The notes under the pieces were generated by a model that had not been told where the DNA came from, ran no database searches, and was given only the letters and a program-made list of their open reading frames with translations. This document shows, in pieces, positions 16,198 through 25,296 of a stretch of DNA of 64,000 nucleotides (its first letter is position 1; the number at the start of each line of letters is the position of its first letter). The translations under genes were made by a program, and so were the position numbers. The DNA comes from Halobaculum sp. XH14 (GTDB taxonomy: Archaea; Halobacteriota; Halobacteria; Halobacteriales; Haloferacaceae), in contig NZ_CP134949.1 of assembly GCF_032116555.1 (NCBI RefSeq), positions 868,001 to 932,000 on the forward strand, written 5' to 3'.

Positions 16198-16410
16198 CTC
16201 GCACGAACCTCTTTTGCGGGGGTCCTCCTCACGCGGGCCGGCTCTGCCGGCCCACGTTCGTCGAACCCCCGCAAAACCCGTTCATGCTGTGGGATTCCTG
16301 TGGAATCCCACTGCTGACGGGAAATCTTCGATTTCCCGTAATGCCAAAATGCCGCGAGCAGCGGTCGGCGCGGCGAAGCCGCGCCTCCCTCGCTCGCGGT
16401 ACTGATACTG
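16198..16410 (+). repeat. four-hairpin intergenic element, copy 1
   Basis: Between carA and the toxin gene lies a string of hairpins with three-base loops: GGGCCGGC-TCT-GCCGGCCC (16235-16253), GTGGGATTCC-TGT-GGAATCCCAC (16289-16311), ACGGGAAATC-TTC-GATTTCCCGT (16317-16339) and GGCGCGGC-GAA-GCCGCGCC (16367-16385). The last is enclosed by CCGCGAGC/GCTCGCGG (16352-16359 and 16391-16398). CCTCTTTTGCGGGGG near 16208 is roughly inverted as CCCCCGCAAAACCCG near 16266. A diverged second copy is at 43322-43555. It probably carries no protein. Confidence 0.8.
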
Positions 16411-16440
16411 GTGGGACCGTACCGCCGAGAGTTCCGGTCT

Positions 16441-16902
16441 CTACTCCCCCGCGTCGTGGAACTCCGCGAGCACGTCCTCGGGAACCGGATTCAGGTAATC
16501 CACGGATTCGTCAGCGCACAGCTGCTCGAAATCCCGGTCGGTCGTGAGGAGCGCGTCGGCGTCGGCCTCGCGTGCGAGCGAGAGGTAGAAGCAGTCGAAG
16601 ACGTCGTGATTCTTCTCGGCGCTGATTTCGTACGCGTCCAGCAGCGTGTCGTCGTCTGCGTCGACGAACTCCATCGGGTACCCGAGCATCGACGAGACGG
16701 CGTTTCGCGCGTCCACCGTGTCGAAGCCGAGGTCCTGGAGGATCCACTGCACCCGGAGGGGGAGGTAACCGAACACCAGCAGCGTGTCCTCACCGGCGAG
16801 CGCCGGGACGAGTTCCTCCGCGACGTACGGGTGTCCCGGATGGTCGTCCACGAGTTGAATCGCGAGCGTGTTCACGTCCGCGAGGAGCCGACGACCCGTC
16901 AT
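16441..16902 (-). CDS. PIN-domain protein, probable VapC-type toxin
   Basis: A 153-aa PIN-domain ribonuclease. The conserved acidic residues are visible in LLADVNTLAIQL near the N-terminus, EKNHDVFDCFYLSLAREA, and LLTTDRDFEQL. PIN toxins cleave tRNA or rRNA when freed from their antitoxin. The gene overlaps the upstream AbrB-like gene by four bases, so toxin translation depends on antitoxin translation. The 3' end abuts the four-hairpin element. A metabolic PIN function is possible, but the gene pair argues for a toxin-antitoxin module. Confidence 0.85.
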   Translation of the reverse strand: MTGRRLLADVNTLAIQLVDDHPGHPYVAEELVPALAGEDTLLVFGYLPLRVQWILQDLGFDTVDARNAVSSMLGYPMEFVDADDDTLLDAYEISAEKNHDVFDCFYLSLAREADADALLTTDRDFEQLCADESVDYLNPVPEDVLAEFHDAGE

Positions 16903-17159
16903 CGTCGATCGCCGAACGTCGCCTCGCCCGCGTCACGGAACGCCTCCTCGCCCCAGTCCTCCCCACGGGAGAGCGTCTCCAGTTCCGGCAACCTGCGGAC
17001 GAGTCGGATGTCCCCGCCCTCGCGGACGACCGTGAACTCGGTTCCGTCGTCGAGGTTGAGTTCGTCTCGCAGCCGCTTGGGAATCGTCAGCCTCCCCCGG
17101 TGGTTGAGTTCTGCGGTCCCGTACGTCTCCTCACCGTCACCGTCGTCGGTCGAACTCAT
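16899..17159 (-). CDS. AbrB/SpoVT-type antitoxin
   Basis: An 86-aa protein with a swapped-hairpin AbrB domain at about residues 12-55: ETYGTAELNHRGRLTIPKRLRDELNLDDGTEFTVVREGGDIRLV. The C-terminal 30 residues are acidic and unstructured, suited to wrapping a PIN toxin. It starts the two-gene unit. Unlike most haloarchaeal genes it has a strong ribosome-binding site (GAGGTGAT just upstream) and so a real 5' leader. AbrB antitoxins normally repress their own promoter, and an inverted repeat over the TATA region fits this. Confidence 0.88.
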   Translation of the reverse strand: MSSTDDGDGEETYGTAELNHRGRLTIPKRLRDELNLDDGTEFTVVREGGDIRLVRRLPELETLSRGEDWGEEAFRDAGEATFGDRR

Positions 17160-17162
17160 AAA

Positions 17163-17213
17163 ATCACCTCAATCTCCTCGTACTTTCTCCATCACCCTAA
17201 AATATGGGGGTGG
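17163..17213 (-). promoter_or_regulatory. ribosome-binding site, TATA box and operator of the toxin-antitoxin unit
   Basis: On the minus strand GAGGTGAT (17163-17170) is complementary to the 16S rRNA 3' end and lies directly before the antitoxin ATG. Upstream, CATATTTTAGG (about 17196-17206) is the TATA region, bracketed by the inverted arms CACCC/GGGTG at 17193-17197 and 17208-17212. A repressor bound there would cover the TATA box. The stretch is much richer in A+T than its surroundings. Confidence 0.55.
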
Positions 17214-17295
17214 TTTTCATCTGACTTCCATTCAACAATGATACAAAAACGCCCTTCCGGGAACGTTCATGGGTCGTGGTGGCATAGGACAGTCC

Positions 17296-19095
17296 ATGGC
17301 AGACGCCTTCCACGAAGCGGTCCCGCTGGCGGAGCTACAGGAGGACGGCCACGCGCTGATGCAGGCTGAGGGCACGCCCATCGCGCTGTTCCACCACGAG
17401 GGCGAGGTTCGCGCGGTCAACAACCGCTGTCCCCACATGGGCTTCCCGCTCACCGAGGGGAGCGTCGACGAGGGCGTGCTGACGTGCCACTGGCACCACG
17501 CGCGCTTCGAACTCTCCTGCGGGGACACGTTCGACCCCTGGGCCGACGACGTCGACACGTACCCGACCGAGGTGCGCGACGGCGTGGTGTACGTCAACCC
17601 GGAGCCGAGGCGGTCGGAGCCGCCGGGCGTCCACTGGCGCGACCGACTCGACGACGGCCTCGAGCAGAACCTGAGCCTCGTGCTCGCCAAGTCCGCCGTC
17701 GCGCTCCAGGACGCGGGCGTCGACCCGACAGAGACCGTCGAGACCGGCGTGCTGTTCGGGACGCGCTACCGCGAGGGCGGGTGGTCCTCGGGGCTCACCA
17801 TCCTCGTCGCGCTCGCCAACCGGCTGGACGACCTCGAAGACGAGGACCGCAAGCGGGCGCTGTTCCAGGGGCTGACCGAGGTCGCGAGCGACTGTGCCGA
17901 CCAGCCGCCGAAGTTCGACCAGGACGAGTTCGAGGCGAGCGACGTCCCCTTCGAGCGCCTGAAGTCCTGGTTCCGCGAGAACGTCGAGGTCCGGGACGCC
18001 GACGGCGCCGAGCACGTCCTCCGCACGGCGGTCGCGTCGGGCCGTGGGGAGGACCGGCTCACCGAACTGCTCGTCTCGGCCGCGACCGACCACCGCTACC
18101 TGAACACCGGCCACACGTTCGACTTCCTCAACAAGGCGACCGAGGCGCTCGACCTGATCGGCTGGGACCACGAGCACGCCGCCGACCTGCTCGCCTCGCT
18201 GGTCCGTGGGCTCGCGACCGCCGACCGGGCCGAGGAGCGCTCCTCGTGGCGACAGCCGGCCGACCTCGCGGCGATGTGCGCGGACAGCTTCGACCGGCTC
18301 GACGACATGGTCGCCGCGGGCGAGGGCGAGACGTGGGCAAAGCCCGACGACCTCACCGACCGCCTCCACTCCGAGGACCCCGAGGTCGTCTTCGACGCGC
18401 TCGACGACGCCGTCCGTGGAGGGGCCGCCGTCGAGGAGCTCGCGGCGGCCGTCACCCACGCCGCCGGCAAGCGCGTCGCGCAGTTCTCGACGGGCAACGA
18501 GTTCTCGGACTGGAACACGGTCCATCACACGTTCACGTACGCGAACGCGGTCCACCGAGCGGCCGGGCGCACGGACGCGACGGAGCTGTACCGCGGGGTG
18601 TACGACGCGGCGGTCAACGTGTTCCTCGACCGCTTCCTCAACATGCCGCCCGCGCCCCAGCCGTCCGTCGAGGCCGACGCCGAGCCCGCGGAGGCGCTCG
18701 ACCAGCTGCTCCTCTGTTTCGAGCAGCAGGGCGAGGTGAACGCCGCGGGCGCCCACGCCGCCCACTTCCTCGACGGCGGCGGCGACCCGGCCGAGTTGAA
18801 GGCCGAACTCGGGCACGCGCTCCTCCGGGAGGACGCCGGGTTCCACACGTTCCAGGCGTACGAGGCGGCGTGTCGGCAGTTCGACGTCCGGTACGGAGGT
18901 GACGACGATGAAGCGCTCTCGCCCGGGGCCCGGGACATGCTCGTCGCCGCCGCGCGCTACATGGCCGCCCACTTCCCGACCCGGCGCGAGCGCGAGCAGA
19001 CGTTCAGCATCGCCGCCCGCCTGCTGCGCGGCGAGAGACTCCACGGCGAGGAGTCCGACGCCGACCCGGACGTGGAGGTCACCGCCGACGACTAG
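17296..19095 (+). CDS. Rieske [2Fe-2S] protein fused to a large helical domain with His-Thr-Phe repeats
   Basis: A 599-aa soluble protein. Residues 1-105 form a Rieske domain; the cluster ligands are Cys45 and His47 (CPHMGF) and Cys64 and His67 (CHWHHARF). Residues 115-585 are helical and contain the motif HTF three times: GHTFDFLNKA (His273), HHTFTYANAVHRAAG (His411) and FHTFQAYEAACRQF (His517), each starting a similar helix. The arrangement recalls questin-oxidase-like (DUF4243) proteins, which have comparable His-rich helical repeats, but I cannot confirm this. If the histidines bind metal or substrate, the Rieske centre could feed electrons to them. The ATG at 17296 is chosen over GTG-rich upstream sequence. 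No redox partner is adjacent. Confidence 0.75.
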   Translation: MADAFHEAVPLAELQEDGHALMQAEGTPIALFHHEGEVRAVNNRCPHMGFPLTEGSVDEGVLTCHWHHARFELSCGDTFDPWADDVDTYPTEVRDGVVYVNPEPRRSEPPGVHWRDRLDDGLEQNLSLVLAKSAVALQDAGVDPTETVETGVLFGTRYREGGWSSGLTILVALANRLDDLEDEDRKRALFQGLTEVASDCADQPPKFDQDEFEASDVPFERLKSWFRENVEVRDADGAEHVLRTAVASGRGEDRLTELLVSAATDHRYLNTGHTFDFLNKATEALDLIGWDHEHAADLLASLVRGLATADRAEERSSWRQPADLAAMCADSFDRLDDMVAAGEGETWAKPDDLTDRLHSEDPEVVFDALDDAVRGGAAVEELAAAVTHAAGKRVAQFSTGNEFSDWNTVHHTFTYANAVHRAAGRTDATELYRGVYDAAVNVFLDRFLNMPPAPQPSVEADAEPAEALDQLLLCFEQQGEVNAAGAHAAHFLDGGGDPAELKAELGHALLREDAGFHTFQAYEAACRQFDVRYGGDDDEALSPGARDMLVAAARYMAAHFPTRREREQTFSIAARLLRGERLHGEESDADPDVEVTADD

Positions 19096-19363
19096 GGCTG
19101 CGGCTTCGATCCGGTCCGATTCTCCGTGTCGACGCTTTCTGATGTGAGTCGTTTCGGCTAGACGGCCCGGAACCCCCGGCTTCTCGGCTCGGTGCGGCAG
19201 GACAACCGAACGGACACTGAAAACGAGCGCAGCGGGGGCGTTCGTGGCGGTCGAAGCGACGACCAAACCAGCCCTGAAACCGCGTTCCAGGAACGTTCGA
19301 CGACGCTACCTCACCCGAAACATCGTCGAGGACGACCGACAGCAAACAGCTCCGAACGGGAAA

Positions 19364-20965
19364 TCACAGGAACGAGGGAAGCGCGACCGACCAGAGCACG
19401 AGCGACTGGCAGTAGCCGAACAGGAACGAGAGCCGCCAGGCCGAGTCGGCCCTCAACAGCCGGGAAAGCACCGCCGTCCCGACGAGCGCCAGCGCGCTCA
19501 CACCCAGCGGCGGCGGAGCCGTCCCGCCGGGCAACACGCCCTGTTTCCCGAGGCGGAGGTACACCGCGAGGTTGGCGAGGACGAACAGCCCGAAGCCGAC
19601 CCAGGGCGGCGCGTCCCGGAGCCGGGTGCGGACCGTGCCGGCGCTCGCCTCGCCGCCGAAGCGCCCCAGGAGGACACTGGCGAGGCGTGCGACCGCCGAG
19701 AGCGCCGTCCGCGTGGTGAGCAGGAACCCCACGACGAGCGGACCGGCGACCCAGGGCAACAGCGGCACCGTCACCGTCGCGGCCAGCCCCGCCGCGAGCG
19801 CGACGAAGCCGAACCGCGTCGCCCCGGCGGTCAGGCGCTCGACCGGGCCGGTCGGTCCCGTGCCGGTGTAAGCCGACGCAAGCAGGCGGTTCGTGCCGCC
19901 GCGTTCGACCCACGCGACGGCGGGGTCGGGCGCGAACAGCGGCGCACCCTGGAGCGCGTTCGACGGGAGTCGGGAGACGCTGCCCGAGCCGGTGGCCCCC
20001 CCGCCCCGAATCACGTACGCCAGGTCGTTGGCGCTGGAGCGGTCGCGGACGACCTGCGTCGCCAGCCAGCGGTCCTCGCCGGCCGCGACGCGGGGCGTCC
20101 GACCCGAGCCGAGGCGCGTCGGTTCGGTCCCGACCGGGCCGGCGTGGACGACGCCCAGATCCGACCAGACGCCGACCACCCGGTCGCCGAACCCGACGTC
20201 GATCGCGGCCGGCGGGCCGCCGCCAATGCCGCCGGAGCCGCCGCGCGCGTCGCCCAGCCGTTCGGGGTCGAACGACCCGGTCGGGGGGCCGACCGCGACG
20301 GTGGCGTTCCCGTCGTCGTTCACCCAGGCGAGCGCGACCCGCTCGCCGGCGGGACCGGCCGCGATCGCCGGGGAGTTCCGCCCGGTGGCGACCGCGTCGA
20401 GCGTCCGGCGTTCGACGCCGTCGGGACCGACGAGGCCGAGCCGAACGCGGTAGCTCCCGTCCTCGTACGCCCGCCACGCGAGCACCGTCCGGTTCGGGAG
20501 CGTCGCCACGTCGACCGACGCGACCCGGGCCGTGTCGGGGGCCGAAACCGTCCGCGTTCCGGCCCCGTCGGTCCAGAGCCGGACGGCGTCGGCCTCGCGG
20601 TCGATCCACGTGACCGCGACCCGCTCGCCGGTTCGAGCGACGTCGACCTCGGGCGCTTCGGCCAGGGTGGCGACCGTCGCGGCGTCCTCGACCGCGAGTT
20701 GGCCGTTCTCGGCCGCGAGACGGGCGACTCTGAGGCGGTCGCCGTCGGTCGTCCGCTCGACCCACGCGACCGCGCCGCCGGGGGGAGCGACGCTCCCGCC
20801 GGCCGCGACGCTCCCGAAGGTGGTTCCGTCATCGAGCGTCGCGAGTTCGGTCGGCTCGCCCCAGTCGCCGCCGATCTCGCGGCCGACGTCCGTGAAGGCG
20901 AGCTGTGCGCCGACGGCTAACGCTACCAGTACCAGGACCGAGAGGGCGAGAGCGCGGGGACGCAC
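19364..20965 (-). CDS. membrane protein with beta-propeller-like ectodomain, last gene of the peptide ABC operon
   Basis: A 533-aa protein. A single N-terminal transmembrane helix (about residues 5-22) is followed by some 350 residues of repeated strands, each with a Trp core: AVAWVERTTDGDRLRVARL, RVAVTWIDREADAVRLW, TVLAWRAYEDGSYRVRL, RVALAWVNDDGNATVAV, RVVGVWSDLGVVHAG, then one more AVAWVERG. This suggests a six- or seven-bladed propeller outside the cell. Four or five C-terminal helices follow (VALAAGLAATVTVPLLPWVAG onward). The GTG at 20963-20965 is used because it places the signal helix at the N-terminus and lies five bases after the oppF stop. No family is recognised; placement suggests a part in peptide handling. 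Confidence 0.7.
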   Translation of the reverse strand: MRPRALALSVLVLVALAVGAQLAFTDVGREIGGDWGEPTELATLDDGTTFGSVAAGGSVAPPGGAVAWVERTTDGDRLRVARLAAENGQLAVEDAATVATLAEAPEVDVARTGERVAVTWIDREADAVRLWTDGAGTRTVSAPDTARVASVDVATLPNRTVLAWRAYEDGSYRVRLGLVGPDGVERRTLDAVATGRNSPAIAAGPAGERVALAWVNDDGNATVAVGPPTGSFDPERLGDARGGSGGIGGGPPAAIDVGFGDRVVGVWSDLGVVHAGPVGTEPTRLGSGRTPRVAAGEDRWLATQVVRDRSSANDLAYVIRGGGATGSGSVSRLPSNALQGAPLFAPDPAVAWVERGGTNRLLASAYTGTGPTGPVERLTAGATRFGFVALAAGLAATVTVPLLPWVAGPLVVGFLLTTRTALSAVARLASVLLGRFGGEASAGTVRTRLRDAPPWVGFGLFVLANLAVYLRLGKQGVLPGGTAPPPLGVSALALVGTAVLSRLLRADSAWRLSFLFGYCQSLVLWSVALPSFL

Positions 20966-20970
20966 GTCGA

Positions 20971-22007
<1,037 letters not shown>

Positions 22008-22011
<4 letters not shown>

Positions 22012-23291
22012 GGGGACTCACCCCCGTCGGCCGAGGCGGTCGCCTCGTCCCGCACGACCACCTCGAAGTCGAGCCCCTCGGTCAGTTCGCCGACGTACTC
22101 CAGGCACGCCGCGCCGTGGACCGACGGGTCGGACTCGTCCGCGATGGTGCCGTCCGCGGTGTCGTACAGTTCGGGGTCACGTTTCGTGCAGACCTCCTCG
22201 GCGTACGGACAGCGCGGGTGGAAGTTACAGCCCGGGGGAAGCTGGACGAGGTCCGGCATCGTCCCCGGGATCGTGTCGAGCTTCTCGCGCTGGTCGCCCA
22301 CGCGCGGGATCGACCCCATCAGCCCGACCGTGTACGGGTGTTTGGGCTCGTAGTACAGCTCCTCGACGGTCGCCTTCTCGACGGCGCGCCCGGCGTACAT
22401 GACCATGACGCGCTCACAGAGTTCGGCGACGACGCCCAGGTCGTGGGTGATGAGCTGGATGGCGACGCCGAACTCCTCGGAGAGCTCCTCGAGCAGTTCG
22501 AGGATCTGCGCTTCGATGGTGACGTCGAGCGCGGTCGTCGGCTCGTCGGCGATGATGAGCTCCGGGTCACACGACAGCGCGATGGCGATGACCGCGCGCT
22601 GTTGCATCCCGCCCGAGAACTGGTGGGGGTAGTCGGAGTAGCGCTCGGCCGGGTCGGGGATGCCGACCTGTTCGAGCATCTCGATCGCCCGCTCGCGGAC
22701 CGCCTCGTCGTCGAGGTCCATGTGCTCCCGGATCGCCTCGGCGATCTGCTCGCCGACGGTGTACACCGGGTTCAACGCGGTGTGGGGGTCCTGGAAGATC
22801 ATCGCAATCTCCCCGCCCCGCAGTTCCCGCATCGCCTCGGACGGCGCGGCCAGCACGTCGACGTGGCCGGCCTCGACGTGGAGCGTCCCGTCGTGGAACT
22901 CGGTCGCCACGTCGCCGGGGCGCTCCCTGACGGCCGCGCCGGGGTCGGTGCCGACGCTGCCGGCGTCGTCGCGGACCTCCTCGACGTGGATGTAGCCGTC
23001 CCGGCTCTCGGTGGCGACGCCCTCGGGGAACTCCCGGGCGAGCTTCGCGGTCGCCACCTCCGAGTTGAACCGGATGCTGCCGCCCTCGATGCGGCCCGGG
23101 CTGTCGATGAGCCGCATGAGCGAGAGGCTGGTCACGGACTTGCCGGCCCCGGACTCGCCGACGACGCCGAACCGCTCGCCGCGGCCGATGGTGTAGGTGA
23201 CCTCGTCGACCGCCTTCACCTGACCCTCCTCGGTGTAGAAACTCGTCTGGAGCCCGTCGACCTCGAGCAGCGGGGTGCCGGAGGCCGCCAT
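22008..23291 (-). CDS. peptide ABC transporter ATP-binding protein, OppD/DppD type, with an internal insertion
   Basis: A 427-aa nucleotide-binding subunit. Walker [10 protein letters not shown] is at residues 45-53, the Q-loop is [10 protein letters not shown], the signature [15 protein letters not shown], Walker [13 protein letters not shown] and the switch His in LITHDLGVV. The C-terminal Cys set is [14 protein letters not shown]. Unusual is an insertion of about 63 residues (79-141) between the first beta-subdomain strand and the Q-loop, made of two similar units, [19 protein letters not shown] and [19 protein letters not shown]. The ATG at 23289-23291 overlaps the dppC stop by one base. 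Confidence 0.95.
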
Positions 23292-24322
23292 CAGCGGACC
23301 CCCTGTTCCGCACTGCCACCGGTGTCCTGTGGGTCGAGCGCGTCCCGGACGCCGTCGCCGACGAGGTTGATCGAGAGCACGAAGAGGAAGATCGCGAGCC
23401 CCGGCGCGACGGTGATCCACCACTGCCCCTGGATGAGGCTCTGGCGGCCCGAGGAGAGCATGCTCCCCCACTCCGAGGTGCCCGGCGGCAGTCCCAGCCC
23501 GAGGAAGCCGAGCGCGGCCGCCGAGAGCACGATGGTCCCGACGCCGAGCGTCGCCTGCACGATGACCGGCGCGAGCGCGTTCGGCACGACGTGCCGGAAG
23601 ATGATCGAGCGGTCGCGCGCGCCGAGCGCCCTGGCGGCGGTGACGTACTCGTTCTCCTTGATCGAGAGGATCTCACCGCGGATCAGCCTGGCGTAGCCGA
23701 TCCAGACGACCAGCACCAGCGCGAGGATCAGCTTCCAGAACCCCTGGCCCAGCACCGCGATGAGCGCGATTGCGAGCACGAGGAACGGGAACGCGTACAG
23801 GACGTCGACGACGCGCATGATGATCTCGTCGATCCAGCCGCCGTAGTAGCCCGCGATCGAGCCGAGCGGGACGCCGACCGACAGCGCGATGCCGATGGTG
23901 ATGAAGCCGATCGAGAGGCTGAACCGGCCGCCGTACAGCACCCGCGAGAAGATGTCCTTCCCGGACCAGTCGGTCCCGAACGGGTGGGTCGCCGACGGTG
24001 CCTGGTCCAGCGCGTTGAAGTTCGACGCGCTCGGGTCGAACGGCGCCAGCGAGAACGGCTGGACGGTGATGCCCTCGATGACGATCGGTCGGGCGAAGAT
24101 CGTCGAGAGCGCCATCAGCGCGATGACCCCCAGCCCGAACAGCGCGGTCCGATTCCGCTTGAAGCGCTTCCACGCGCGGGCGCGTCGTGAGCGGGCGGTC
24201 GTGCTCTCTTCCGGTTCCCAGTCGAACAGCTCGCCGCGGTCGGCGAGTTCGGTCGCGTCGAACCCGGTCACCCGGATCCGGCCGCGGTCGGTCGTCGGTG
24301 ATCTGGATGGTTCGTGAGACAT
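23291..24322 (-). CDS. peptide ABC transporter permease, DppC type
   Basis: A 343-aa permease. A cytoplasmic N-terminus of about 60 residues is followed by one helix (LFGLGVIALMALSTIFA), an extracytoplasmic loop, and five more helices. The coupling loop is EYVTAARALGARDRSIIFRHVVPNALAP, the EAA motif for the ATPases. HPFGTDWSGKDIFSRVLYGGRFSL is the typical OppC/DppC entry motif. The stop overlaps the next ATPase start; dppB ends one base before its ATG, so all five transport genes read as one unit. Confidence 0.95.
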   Translation of the reverse strand: MSHEPSRSPTTDRGRIRVTGFDATELADRGELFDWEPEESTTARSRRARAWKRFKRNRTALFGLGVIALMALSTIFARPIVIEGITVQPFSLAPFDPSASNFNALDQAPSATHPFGTDWSGKDIFSRVLYGGRFSLSIGFITIGIALSVGVPLGSIAGYYGGWIDEIIMRVVDVLYAFPFLVLAIALIAVLGQGFWKLILALVLVVWIGYARLIRGEILSIKENEYVTAARALGARDRSIIFRHVVPNALAPVIVQATLGVGTIVLSAAALGFLGLGLPPGTSEWGSMLSSGRQSLIQGQWWITVAPGLAIFLFVLSINLVGDGVRDALDPQDTGGSAEQGVR

Positions 24323-24323
24323 G

Positions 24324-25271
24324 TCAGTAGCGAATCCGTGGGTCGAGCCACGAGTAGGCGATGTCCGCGAGCAGGTTCGCGAACACGATCGTCGTTGCGA
24401 TGAGCAGTACGGTGGCCTGGAGGATGGGGAAGTCCCGCTGGTTGATCGCGCCGATGAGCAGCCGCCCGAGGCCGGGCCAGGAGAACACCGTCTCGACGAC
24501 GACCGCGCCGTCGACGAGGAAGGCGATCTGCAGGGCCGCGACGGTCACGACCGAGATGAGCGAGTTCCGCAACACGTGTTTCAGGACCACCGTTCGCTCG
24601 GACAGCCCTTTCGCGCGGGCGGTGCGGACGTAGTCCTTGTTCAGCTCCTCCACCATCGACGAGCGCATCAGCCGCATGATGAGCGCCGCGGAGGCGGTGC
24701 CCAGCGTGATCGCCGGCAGGATCATGAACTTGAACATCGCGAGCGAGAGCACCGGCTTGTCGGGCGGGATCACCCGGAAGAGGCCGAGCTGTACGCTGAA
24801 CACCAGAAGCAGCATCAGGCCGAGCCAGAAGTTCGGCGTTGCGATCCCGAGCAGCGCGCCGACCCGGCTCACCTCGTCGGCCGTCTCGCCCTTCTTGACG
24901 GCCGAGACGATGCCGGCGGGGATGCCGATCCCGATGGCGATCGTGAACCCTGCCAGACCGAGCACGAACGTGTCGGGCAGCCGCGCGATGATCGCCCCGC
25001 TCACGCTCCGGTCGGAGATGACCGACTCCCCGAAGTCCAGGAGGACGGCGTCCTTGAGCCAGAGCCAGTACTGGACGTAGATCGGTTCGTCGAGGTTGTA
25101 CTGTGCCTCGAGCTGTGCGCGCAGCTCCGGGGTCGCCTCCTGAAACTGCAGGATGTAGTCGACCGGCGTCCCCGGCAGCAGCTTCGTGAGCGAGAACGTC
25201 AGTACCGACACCCCGAACAGGACGGGGATGGTGACCAGCAACCGCTTGACGAGATAGCGTTGAAGTGACAT
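24324..25271 (-). CDS. peptide ABC transporter permease, DppB type
   Basis: A 315-aa permease with six helices. The N-terminus MSLQRYLVKRLLVTIPVLFGVSVLTFSL is the family helix. The EAA loop is YVRTARAKGLSERTVVLKHVLRNSLISVVTV. The protein ends in the conserved RDFPILQATVLLIATTIVFANLLADIAYSWLDPRIRY. It pairs with DppC to form the membrane channel. It follows the binding-protein gene by 25 bases. Confidence 0.95.
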   Translation of the reverse strand: MSLQRYLVKRLLVTIPVLFGVSVLTFSLTKLLPGTPVDYILQFQEATPELRAQLEAQYNLDEPIYVQYWLWLKDAVLLDFGESVISDRSVSGAIIARLPDTFVLGLAGFTIAIGIGIPAGIVSAVKKGETADEVSRVGALLGIATPNFWLGLMLLLVFSVQLGLFRVIPPDKPVLSLAMFKFMILPAITLGTASAALIMRLMRSSMVEELNKDYVRTARAKGLSERTVVLKHVLRNSLISVVTVAALQIAFLVDGAVVVETVFSWPGLGRLLIGAINQRDFPILQATVLLIATTIVFANLLADIAYSWLDPRIRY

Positions 25272-25296
25272 TGGAGAGACGGACGGGAGGCGGGCG

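Noticed and set aside
16284-16547. Open frames through the four-hairpin elements giving similar translated strings (NPTADG, SSISR, PRLPRSRY) in both copies.
   Set aside because: The similarity follows from the shared DNA repeat. Hairpins with paired arms explain the conservation, and no start signals or neighbours support a protein.
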